Shown here: in pieces, positions 15,077 through 21,371 of the stretch
How the letters are laid out: the number at the start of each line of letters is the position of its first letter
How positions within the stretch are numbered: position 1 is the stretch's first letter
Source of the DNA: an uncultured Actinomycetes bacterium
GTDB lineage: Bacteria; Actinomycetota; Actinomycetes; Nanopelagicales; Nanopelagicaceae
Direction: 5' to 3'
Assembly: GCA_903901905.1 (NCBI GenBank)
Contig: CAIUSQ010000189.1
Coordinates: forward strand, 1-21,371
Length of the DNA stretch: 21,371 nt
Notes under the pieces: generated by a model
Databases searched by the model: none
Told to the model about the DNA's origin: nothing
The model's input: the letters and a program-made list of their open reading frames with translations, nothing else
Position numbers and translations under genes: made by a program

Positions 15077-16312
15077 TTACTTCTTCCCGAGTCCCTTACT
15101 GGCTGCGCCAATAAGAATCGCGGTATTTCCCAGCGCTAAATCTCCCTCGTGCATACGCTGGTGTGCATGAGGAATCTCTTCAAATCCCAACACTTCTCCA
15201 AGTGCTGGGTGTATTGCTCCAGATGTAAGCATCTTGTTAAAGGCAATTGCCTGTTCATCATTTGTTCCATGTGAACCTTGGAATCTCTTTTGACGGGTCC
15301 AGTGATAGCGAAGATCAACAACAGCTGAATAGCCAGTTGTTCCCGCACAGATCACAACCATTCCGCCTGGTTCGCAGACAAAGATAGATGTTGGAACAGT
15401 TGCCTCACCTGGATGTTCGATAACAATTGCTGGATCTTTTTTCTCGCCAACAATTTCCCAAATCTTTGCGCCAAATGCACGAGCACCTGCAGTCCAGGTT
15501 TTCTGGCCTGCCTCATCTGTCCAATGTGGTGGTGTACCCCAATGTGAAAAATCATTGCGATTGATGTAGCCCTTTGCGCCAAGCTTTATACAAAACTCTC
15601 CGCGCTCATCATCTGAAACAACTGCAACAGGGATTGCGCCCACTGCCTTTGCAAGTTGAATCGCCATGGAGCCAACACCACCAGAACCACCCCAAACAAG
15701 AACGACATCGCCCTTTTTAGTATCGTGTGGCGCCCAACCAAACATCATTCGATAAGCAGTTGTTCCACACAAAGTTGATGCAGCTGCTTCTTCCCAAGAA
15801 AGTGATGGTGCTTTTGGAAGGCACTGGTGCTCTTGCACAATTGAAAACTGACCAAATGATCCGTAGTTTGTTTGGTAGCCCCATGTCTTAGAAGAGCGGG
15901 CAATCATTGGATCTTTGCCTGCTAATACCCAAGGATCATCTGCATCCCACCAACCATGGTGAATGGCAACTTCATCGCCAACCTTTACTTTTGTTACGCC
16001 TTCTCCAACTGCATAAACAATTCCTGATGCATCGCTACCACCGACGTGAAAATCTTCTGGCTCTCCACCTTTTTGACGAGCTGCAATTACATCGATTGGA
16101 ATTCCGCGCGCAGCCCAAACATTGTTGTAGTTAATACCGGCAGCCATCACAGCAATTAAAACTTCACCACGCTTTGGCGTAGGAGTTGGAACCTCTTCGA
16201 CTTTAAAAGCATCTTTTGGTTCACCCAAACGGTTTGATCGAATTACGTGAGCAAACATCGTTGGTGGTACTTCTCCCACTGGTGGAAGCGTGCCTATTGC
16301 ATATGAAGCCAT
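15077..16312 (-). CDS. Crotonyl-CoA carboxylase/reductase-like enoyl-CoA reductase (Ccr family)
   Basis: A 411-aa MDR-superfamily enzyme strongly resembling crotonyl-CoA carboxylase/reductase, about 30 residues shorter than the ~445 usual. That enzyme reduces crotonyl-CoA with NADPH and, with CO2, makes ethylmalonyl-CoA. Family landmarks are GINYNNVWAARG (60-70), GGSDASGIV (91-99), the nucleotide motif WGGSGGVGSMA (207-217), and RQKRFQGSHGTN (340-351). Relative to the characterised Kitasatospora enzyme, whose CO2-pocket residues I recall as Asn81, Phe170, Glu171 and His365, Asn64 and His348 here are both offset by 17. The same offset puts Phe153 and Gly154 at the middle pair, so the pocket Glu appears to be absent. 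The start is ATG at 16312; Met19 is a possible alternative. It is the first gene of the minus-strand block and is divergent from the IclR regulator. Whether it carboxylates or only reduces is open. Confidence 0.85.
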   Translation of the reverse strand: MASYAIGTLPPVGEVPPTMFAHVIRSNRLGEPKDAFKVEEVPTPTPKRGEVLIAVMAAGINYNNVWAARGIPIDVIAARQKGGEPEDFHVGGSDASGIVYAVGEGVTKVKVGDEVAIHHGWWDADDPWVLAGKDPMIARSSKTWGYQTNYGSFGQFSIVQEHQCLPKAPSLSWEEAAASTLCGTTAYRMMFGWAPHDTKKGDVVLVWGGSGGVGSMAIQLAKAVGAIPVAVVSDDERGEFCIKLGAKGYINRNDFSHWGTPPHWTDEAGQKTWTAGARAFGAKIWEIVGEKKDPAIVIEHPGEATVPTSIFVCEPGGMVVICAGTTGYSAVVDLRYHWTRQKRFQGSHGTNDEQAIAFNKMLTSGAIHPALGEVLGFEEIPHAHQRMHEGDLALGNTAILIGAASKGLGKK

Positions 16313-16371
16313 GTTTAGGTGGTGACCCTTCGTTTAATGTGGAGAAACTATGTCTGATGGCATCTTCTATA

Positions 16372-16383
16372 CAACTACAGTTG
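16372..16383. promoter_or_regulatory. Candidate IclR-family operator palindrome
   Basis: An inverted repeat CAACT-AC-AGTTG lies near the middle of the 104-bp gap between the divergent reductase and regulator genes. Its right half overlaps the TTGCGC hexamer that I propose as the regulator's -35 box, a position that would allow autorepression. IclR-family proteins bind short palindromes in divergent promoter regions, but the repeat is only 5-2-5, so the assignment is tentative. Confidence 0.4.
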
Positions 16384-16410
16384 CGCATATGGCACATCAC
16401 GGTTTAGCAT
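16381..16410 (+). promoter_or_regulatory. Putative promoter of the IclR-family gene (leaderless)
   Basis: TTGCGC at 16381-16386 and TAGCAT at 16405-16410 are separated by 18 bp and resemble -35 and -10 boxes. The regulator's ATG follows only 6 bp after the -10 hexamer, and no ribosome-binding site is visible before it. Transcription would therefore start at or within a base or two of the ATG, a leaderless mRNA of a kind frequent in actinobacteria. The promoter is predicted by eye. Confidence 0.5.
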
Positions 16411-16416
16411 CGTTTC

Positions 16417-17196
16417 ATGAGCTCTAAACGCCAGACTAATTCGGCCGGTTTACGCAGGGATATCGAGTTGCTCGAGGTCCTGGGCAAGTACGAGGCCGAG
16501 CATAAATCAGGCCTTGGCGTCATTCGAATCGCAGAGATGGCCGGGCGCGAAAAGACGCAAGTTTCCCGGGCGCTAACTACTCTGGCCGAACAGGGCTTAG
16601 TTGATCGCGATCCAATTACGTTGTTTTATCGCCTTGGCTGGCGGTTATACGCATTAAGCGCACAGACTTTTGAGGCTCATCTGACTTCAGTAGCCGCGCC
16701 ATATCTTCGCCGCTTGGCCGAACTTGCCCAAGAAACAACGCACCTTTGCGTACTGCGCCATGACGAAGTCCTTACTATTTCAACTGCCGCGCCCGCCCAT
16801 GGCTTTCGCGCAGTGTGGGAGGGGCTGACTTCACCGGCACCATCTACTTCTGCTGGGCGTGTTTTATTGTGCGAATGGGATGAGACTTCTATTGCGGCAA
16901 AGTGGACACAAGATGCGCTGGCAAATGTGATGGGGCAACGTATTTTTCACTCCACCGCCGAGCTCTCTGAAGAGTTACAGAAAGTACGCCAACAGGGCTT
17001 TAGTATCGTTGATGAAGAGTTTGAAATTGGAGTAGTGGGTTGTTCTGCGCCAATAAGAGATGCATCTGGGCGAATCGTTGCAGCCCTCAACATCGGCGCT
17101 CCAAAAGCCCGCCTTGAATCTAAACTTGATCAGGCAGCTCGCCTAACCCGCAAGGTGGCAAACGAGCTCTCACAAACCCTTTATTCGGCTAGTTAA
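16417..17196 (+). CDS. IclR-family transcriptional regulator
   Basis: A 259-aa protein of the usual IclR length. The N-terminal winged helix-turn-helix covers about residues 12-75, with the recognition helix around EKTQVSRALTTLAEQGLVDRD (45-65). The C-terminal effector-binding domain covers about 85-255 and carries the family pattern APSTSAGRVLL (140-150) and VGCSAPIRDASGRIVAALNIGAP near 208-230. These regulators usually respond to a small metabolite of the pathway they control and often sit divergent from it, as here next to the reductase gene. It is the only regulator in the window and so the best candidate to control the twelve-gene minus-strand block and possibly itself. The ATG at 16417 has no ribosome site upstream but follows a promoter-like -10 closely. 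The start of the gene seems richer in G+C than its neighbours, which may be noise. Confidence 0.92.
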   Translation: MSSKRQTNSAGLRRDIELLEVLGKYEAEHKSGLGVIRIAEMAGREKTQVSRALTTLAEQGLVDRDPITLFYRLGWRLYALSAQTFEAHLTSVAAPYLRRLAELAQETTHLCVLRHDEVLTISTAAPAHGFRAVWEGLTSPAPSTSAGRVLLCEWDETSIAAKWTQDALANVMGQRIFHSTAELSEELQKVRQQGFSIVDEEFEIGVVGCSAPIRDASGRIVAALNIGAPKARLESKLDQAARLTRKVANELSQTLYSAS

Positions 17197-17291
17197 TCGA
17201 GTCCGACTTCACCCTTGCCAATGGAGCAATCTCCTCGCACTAGAGCCTATGAGGTGTGTAGATTTCGGCTAAATCAACGGAGGGCACATTC

Positions 17292-19973
17292 GTGACGCAA
17301 CGCCATATTTACCCTTTTACTTTTGGTGACATGTCACAAAAAGATTTACTGGGTGGCAAGGGTGCCAACCTGGCCGAGATGGTTCGCATTGGTTTGCCTG
17401 TTCCGCCAGGATTTACGATCGCAACAACTGCATGCCGCGAATATTTAAAAACCGGCAAATTCCCAGATGGCTTGCGCAAAGAGATTAGCGATTCACTAGC
17501 AGCGCTAGAAAAAGAATTAGGTAAAACATTTGGAGGAGTTAAAAATCCACTACTCGTCTCTGTTCGCTCAGGTGCAAAGTTTTCTATGCCCGGCATGATG
17601 GAGACAGTTCTAAACGTTGGTATCACTCCAGAGGTTGCACAGTCCATGGCCGATAGCTCTGGTAATGCTCGCTTTGCATGGGATTCATATCGCAGATTTA
17701 TTGAGATGTACGGCAAGATCGTCTGCGATGTAGAGGCCGAAGAGTTTCATAAAGTACAAACTCGCATTCTCGCTTCACACAAAACGGCAAATCTTCAAGA
17801 TCTAGATGTTGATGGATTAAAGGCGCTCGCCGATGGCTTTATAAAAGTAATCGAGGCTGCAACAGGAAAAGATTTTCCAACCGATCCGCGTGAACATTTA
17901 ATCGATTCAATCGAGGCAGTTTTTAGATCATGGAACTCTGAGCGGGCAACTTTGTATCGCCGCCGCGAACTCATTCCCTCTGACTTAGGAACAGCGGTAA
18001 ATATTCAATCAATGGTCTTTGGAAATCTAAGCGATGACTCTGGTACTGGCGTTGCCTTTACTCGTAACCCATCTAATGGCGAGATCGGTTCTTACGGAGA
18101 TTATTTACAAAAAGCACAGGGCGAAGATGTAGTTGCAGGTATTCGCACGCCTATGTCATTAGATGAATTTGGTGTTATTGAACCTCGTGTTCATGGTGAG
18201 TTAGAAAAAATCATGGTGATGCTCGAGGCACATTACAAAGACCTCTGCGACATTGAATTTACTATCGAGCGCGGCAAGTTATACATCTTGCAAACTCGCG
18301 TGGGTAAGCGCACAGCAGAGGCAGCATTTCGTATCGCATTGCAGTTTGTTGATGAAGGAACAATCACAATGGATGAGGCGATAGGCCGCACCAGTGGTGA
18401 TCAGTTAGCGATGTTGATGTTTCCGCAGTTTGATACACGGGGCACTCTCGTTGAGATCGCTCGCGGTATTCCGGCATCTCCAGGTGCTGCAGTGGGAGAA
18501 GCTGTATTTGATTCAAAGCGCGCATTTGATATGAGTAAGGCTGGCAAGAAAGTAATTCTTGTTCGCCGCGAGACAAGCCCAGATGATCTTGTTGGAATGG
18601 TTGCAGCAGAAGGAATCTTGACTAGCCGTGGTGGTAAAACTTCACACGCAGCAGTTGTTGCACGCGGAATGGGAAAGACAGCCATATGCGGCACAGATGC
18701 AATCTCTGTAGATGAGCGAGCAAATTTGTTTACCGTCGGCACACATACTGTCTATGAAGGTGACGTTATCTCTATCGATGGAACAACTGGAATTGTTTAT
18801 CTTGGCGCTGTTCCAGTTGTTGCATCATCTGTGACTTCATATTTAGAGGGTCGAGTATCAGCAGACACAGATGAGGCATCTCCTGTTGTAAAGGCCGTCC
18901 ATAGAATTTTGACTCACGCCGATTCACGTCGCAAACTTAAGGTGCGAACAAATGCTGACACACCAGAGGATGCAATTAGAGCAAGAATCTTAGGCGCACA
19001 AGGTGTTGGGCTTTGCCGCACAGAACATATGTTCTTAGGTGAGCGACGTGCATACGTTGAGCGTTTAGTTCTGGCTGAAAATGAAGATGTACAACGCGCT
19101 GTAATTGCAGAAATGGAACCGTTACAAAGGGCAGACTTTGTTGGAATTATGATGGCAATGTCAGGCCTACCAGTAACGATTCGTTTATTAGATCCACCAC
19201 TACATGAGTTTTTGCCATCACTAGTTGATTTAAGTTCTCAAATGGCTAGAAGTGAAGCTTTAGGTGAGGAGATCCCGGCAAGAGATAAAGCTTTATTTGC
19301 AGCTGTTCGGCGTTTGCATGAATCAAATCCAATGTTAGGTCTTCGCGGAGTTCGACTTGGAATCTTGATTCCAGAGCTATACAAAATGCAGGTTCGAGCC
19401 CTAGTGCATGCAGCCCTAGAAGTTAAACAACTTGGACATGATCCAAAGCCAGAGGTAATGATCCCTCTTGTTTCTACTCAGCGTGAGCTTTTATATCTAC
19501 GTGAAACCCTAGAAGAAGAAATCGCACAAACATTTAAGGGCACAAATCAAGTAATCGATATGCCAGTTGGAACAATGATTGAAACCCCACGCGCTGCAAT
19601 AACTGCAGATCGTTTAGCGGTACACGCTGACTTTATTTCCTTTGGAACAAATGATTTAACGCAGTTAACTTGGGCATTTAGCCGAGACGATGTGGAATCA
19701 ACGTTCTTGCCTCGCTACCTTGATTTAGAGCTACTGCCATTTAATCCATTCGAATCACTAGACCAAGCTGGTGTTGGAATTTTGGTTCGCCAGGCATCAG
19801 AACTGTCTCGCACAGTGCGTAGTGATTTTAAATTAGGTGTTTGCGGTGAGCATGGTGGTGATCCACGCAGTATTCATTTCTTCCATGAACTTAATTTGGA
19901 TTATGTCTCTTGCTCACCATTTAGAGTGCCGATTGCGAGATTGGAATCTGGACGCGCAGCAGTGGCTAAGTAA
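17292..19973 (+). CDS. ppdK: Pyruvate phosphate dikinase
   Basis: An 893-aa PPDK of normal bacterial length, converting pyruvate, ATP and phosphate to PEP, AMP and pyrophosphate, reversibly, in the cytosol. The N-terminal ATP-grasp part (about 1-340) begins with FGDMSQKDLLGGKGANLAEM and includes SVRSGAKFSMPGMMETVLN. The central phosphohistidine domain has His452 in GGKTSHAAVVARGMG. The C-terminal PEP/pyruvate barrel contains GTNDLTQ and the catalytic Cys851 in GVCGEHGGDP. The start is GTG at 17292 with GGAGGG upstream. It follows the regulator gene by 95 bp and is 6 bp from the transporter downstream. Its placement beside a catabolic block and prpD suggests a gluconeogenic role, making PEP from pyruvate when no sugar is available, but the enzyme can also work in the glycolytic direction. 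Confidence 0.97.
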   Translation: MTQRHIYPFTFGDMSQKDLLGGKGANLAEMVRIGLPVPPGFTIATTACREYLKTGKFPDGLRKEISDSLAALEKELGKTFGGVKNPLLVSVRSGAKFSMPGMMETVLNVGITPEVAQSMADSSGNARFAWDSYRRFIEMYGKIVCDVEAEEFHKVQTRILASHKTANLQDLDVDGLKALADGFIKVIEAATGKDFPTDPREHLIDSIEAVFRSWNSERATLYRRRELIPSDLGTAVNIQSMVFGNLSDDSGTGVAFTRNPSNGEIGSYGDYLQKAQGEDVVAGIRTPMSLDEFGVIEPRVHGELEKIMVMLEAHYKDLCDIEFTIERGKLYILQTRVGKRTAEAAFRIALQFVDEGTITMDEAIGRTSGDQLAMLMFPQFDTRGTLVEIARGIPASPGAAVGEAVFDSKRAFDMSKAGKKVILVRRETSPDDLVGMVAAEGILTSRGGKTSHAAVVARGMGKTAICGTDAISVDERANLFTVGTHTVYEGDVISIDGTTGIVYLGAVPVVASSVTSYLEGRVSADTDEASPVVKAVHRILTHADSRRKLKVRTNADTPEDAIRARILGAQGVGLCRTEHMFLGERRAYVERLVLAENEDVQRAVIAEMEPLQRADFVGIMMAMSGLPVTIRLLDPPLHEFLPSLVDLSSQMARSEALGEEIPARDKALFAAVRRLHESNPMLGLRGVRLGILIPELYKMQVRALVHAALEVKQLGHDPKPEVMIPLVSTQRELLYLRETLEEEIAQTFKGTNQVIDMPVGTMIETPRAAITADRLAVHADFISFGTNDLTQLTWAFSRDDVESTFLPRYLDLELLPFNPFESLDQAGVGILVRQASELSRTVRSDFKLGVCGEHGGDPRSIHFFHELNLDYVSCSPFRVPIARLESGRAAVAK

Positions 19974-19979
19974 GGGTGT

Positions 19980-20846
19980 ATGAATAATTTCATACGGCTA
20001 GGCGTCATGTGGCTTGTCGGCGGGGCCATCTATCCATTTTTAAGTGAAGTAACAAGCAGTGTTGATCTTCTTAACATCATCTTTATTCGCTCTGTTGGTG
20101 CGGCAGCTATTTTATTGACTGCCGTGGCCATAGTTATGCCGGGCTCATTTAAGTTAATTCGCTTCAATAAGCAATTACTCACAATGGGCGCAACTGGACT
20201 TATTTTTTCACCAATTTGTAGTGGCGCTGTTGCGTGGGCAAGTTCTAAAGAACCTGGCGCCGTAATTTCTTTGACGTACTCTATTTTGCCGGCGTTAGCT
20301 GTTGTTTATGCAGCATTTCACGGTAGTAAGCCAACTCGAAACTCCGTCATTGGCGTAGTAATCGCAACCTTGGCTGTTGCCTTTTTAATTGGCGCACCAA
20401 GTGAGTCAGTCTCTGCAGTTGGAATAACTGTGGCCTTCTTATCTGTGATTGCATGGTTTATAGGAACCCAAATCTGGATCAAATATCCACCGACCTATCC
20501 AATTCTTTTAGCAACTGCCATTCAAGTTTCAATCAGTGCAATCGCGGCTGGGTTACTCAAACTGTTTATTTCAACGCCAGCAATTAAAAGCGCGGATATT
20601 CTCAACTTTAATATGATTTTTTTAATCGCTGCCCTTGCCGCCCAGTACTGGGCCTACATGGGATTGGCTGATCGAGTTTCACCAGAGCTTCTGACATCTT
20701 TTGCATTTATCAACCCACTGGTTGCTGGGGCTATTGGTTACGCAGTTTTCAGCCAAAGCGTTTCACAGATTCAAATTATTGCCGGAATCATCCTTTTGAT
20801 TGGCGTCTATATAGTTGTCAGGGAAGACTTAAAGAAAACGAAGTAG
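19980..20846 (+). CDS. EamA/DMT-superfamily permease
   Basis: A 288-aa integral membrane protein with about ten hydrophobic segments, near residues 6-22, 31-53, 66-86, 92-112, 122-139, 145-165, 173-197, 210-229, 238-257 and 262-281. It shows the two-fold internal arrangement of the drug/metabolite transporter superfamily (two five-helix EamA halves). Typical small signatures are the acidic and Pro-containing helix end GAVISLTYSILPAL (93-106) and the second-half counterpart SPELLTSFAFINPLVAG (234-250), followed by a charged C-terminus REDLKKTK. Family members export or exchange amino acids, sugars or other metabolites; substrate is not predictable here. The gene starts 6 bp after the PPDK stop, with AAGGG overlapping that stop as the ribosome site, so the two are probably co-transcribed. 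Confidence 0.88.
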   Translation: MNNFIRLGVMWLVGGAIYPFLSEVTSSVDLLNIIFIRSVGAAAILLTAVAIVMPGSFKLIRFNKQLLTMGATGLIFSPICSGAVAWASSKEPGAVISLTYSILPALAVVYAAFHGSKPTRNSVIGVVIATLAVAFLIGAPSESVSAVGITVAFLSVIAWFIGTQIWIKYPPTYPILLATAIQVSISAIAAGLLKLFISTPAIKSADILNFNMIFLIAALAAQYWAYMGLADRVSPELLTSFAFINPLVAGAIGYAVFSQSVSQIQIIAGIILLIGVYIVVREDLKKTK

Positions 20847-20877
20847 AATTTGCTACCTACAGAAAAGGAGTTTTAAA

Positions 20878-21036
20878 ATGGGAGCTTGTGCTTGCGGATA
20901 TACAACAGATCCAGATAAGAACTGCAATGGCACTCACAATGTCGTAAAGGCTGTTAAGGCTGATTTAATTGCAAAGTTAGAAGCTGGCAGTTATGACGAT
21001 GCCGCGTTGCACTTAAAAGGTAATTCAGAGAAGTAA
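20878..21036 (+). CDS. CDGSH-like iron-sulfur small protein, 52 aa
   Basis: A short ORF with a strong ribosome site (AAAAGGAG about 8 bp before ATG 20878). The N-terminus, residues 4-20, has three cysteines and one histidine in the order C-x-C-x9-C-N-G-T-H (Cys4, Cys6, Cys16, His20), close to the CDGSH-type [2Fe-2S] motif C-x-C-x2-(S/T)-x3-P-x-C-D-G-(S/T)-H. Compared with the canonical form there is one extra residue between the second and third Cys, and Asn replaces the Asp of CDG. The remainder is a predicted helix (VVKAVKADLIAKLEAG), then a polar tail. It follows the transporter by 31 bp and precedes a secreted-protein gene by 4 bp. The 2Fe-2S assignment is inferred from the motif; the function, perhaps in redox or iron handling, is unknown. 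Confidence 0.75.
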   Translation: MGACACGYTTDPDKNCNGTHNVVKAVKADLIAKLEAGSYDDAALHLKGNSEK

Positions 21037-21040
21037 AAAA

Positions 21041-21371
21041 ATGATCACTGTAAGCAGGAAGTTAGCTGCATTCTTGTCTGTGCTAACTCTCTTGTTTTCA
21101 GGATCATTCGTTGTTGCAAATGCTGCAGTTAAGCAGGGTGCCAAATGCACCAAAGTGGGAAAGAGTGAGGTTGTAAAAGGGAAAACTTTCACTTGTTTAA
21201 AATCCGGCGGCAAAATGACCTGGGTTAGGGATACTGCATCTACTAAGCCTAAGGTTCCTATTGTTGTTGATCTATCCAAGAGTCCAAGCATCACACCAGT
21301 TGCCGATCTATCACCTATTGAGACATGTAAAACAATTGATCTAACTCCAAGTTCGGCTAGCAATGGCTTTC
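21041..21371 (+). CDS. Secreted protein with N-terminal signal peptide and Cys/Lys/Gly motif, 3' truncated by window edge
   Basis: The frame is open from ATG 21041 to the end of the window (110 codons), so the C-terminus is missing. Residues 1-30 look like a Sec signal peptide: a basic start (SRK), a hydrophobic core (LAAFLSVLTLLFSGSFVV) and an AxA site around ANAA. The mature part begins with a small motif of two Cys within KCTKVGKSEVVKGKTFTC (about 35-52) and a terminal KMTWVR. I associate this type of motif, from memory, with repeated surface or secreted proteins of freshwater actinobacteria. After it comes a Pro/Ser/Thr/Val-rich spacer and another Cys. The start has only a weak AGAAG site and lies 4 bp after the CDGSH-like gene, suggesting co-translation. 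Function is unknown. Confidence 0.72.
   Translation, partial: MITVSRKLAAFLSVLTLLFSGSFVVANAAVKQGAKCTKVGKSEVVKGKTFTCLKSGGKMTWVRDTASTKPKVPIVVDLSKSPSITPVADLSPIETCKTIDLTPSSASNGF

Noticed and set aside
17197..17291. A possible PPDK promoter (TTGCCA at 17215-17220)
   Set aside because: No -10 hexamer lies at a normal distance; the nearest candidate (TAGAGC) is 20 bp away, so I did not annotate it.
18630..18668. GGKTSH in place of the textbook GGMTSH around the PPDK phosphohistidine
   Set aside because: The His, Ser and Thr are intact, and I recall this Lys variant as common in actinobacterial PPDKs, so it does not suggest altered function.
21025..21363. A 112-residue open frame on the minus strand at the right end
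   Set aside because: It is antisense to a frame with a clear signal peptide and Cys motif, and has no coding signals of its own.
1..21371. Search for tRNA genes, CRISPR repeats, insertion sequences and prophage remnants
   Set aside because: None were recognised by eye; almost all of the window is occupied by intact metabolic, transport and regulatory genes.

Overview
The window looks like a chromosomal segment of a low-GC (by eye mid-40s percent) actinobacterium, most likely a free-living aquatic one of the Nanopelagicales ('acI') type. This rests on very tight gene packing, methylcitrate-cycle and crotonyl-CoA reductase-type genes of actinobacterial character, a Tat-exported solute-binding protein, and a truncated secreted protein with a short Cys/Lys/Gly motif that I associate from memory with that group. 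The taxonomic call is an inference. I saw no mobile element, CRISPR array, tRNA or rRNA.

Layout. (1) Positions 2-511 (+) hold the C-terminal third of a 2-methylcitrate dehydratase (PrpD), converging on the next block with an 11-bp overlap. (2) Positions 16312 down to 501 (-) hold twelve co-directional genes. In transcription order they are: crotonyl-CoA carboxylase/reductase-like protein, Tat-exported family-5 solute-binding protein, enolase-superfamily dehydratase, 3-hydroxyisobutyrate-dehydrogenase-type reductase, succinate-semialdehyde-dehydrogenase-type ALDH, NDP-forming acyl-CoA synthetase, enoyl-CoA hydratase, zinc alcohol dehydrogenase, two Dpp/Opp-type permeases, a fused double-ATPase, and an aminoaldehyde-dehydrogenase-type ALDH. 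From the reductase at 12005 to the last gene the gaps are -4 to +36 bp, with several TAATG or ATGA start/stop overlaps, so this part is almost certainly one transcript. The first three genes are separated by 62-, 164- and 85-bp gaps. Hairpins lie on both sides of the solute-binding-protein gene. (3) A divergent IclR-family regulator (16417-17196, +) is the likely controller. (4) Downstream on + come pyruvate phosphate dikinase, an EamA/DMT permease, a 52-aa CDGSH-like small protein and a truncated secreted protein.

How it may work together (inference). The block reads as a complete uptake-and-catabolism module for one organic compound: ABC import, then dehydration, reduction and oxidation, CoA activation, hydration or reduction of an enoyl-CoA, and entry into central metabolism. 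The neighbouring PrpD (propionyl-CoA use) and PPDK (pyruvate to PEP) fit gluconeogenic growth on the C3/C4 acyl units released. I cannot match the gene set to a pathway I know, and the substrate is unknown. Several enzymes carry changes at positions that are normally functional: the dehydratase lacks the first metal-binding Asp, the reductase appears to lack one CO2-pocket residue, and the second ATPase half has Tyr for the D-loop Asp. These make the locus worth a closer look.
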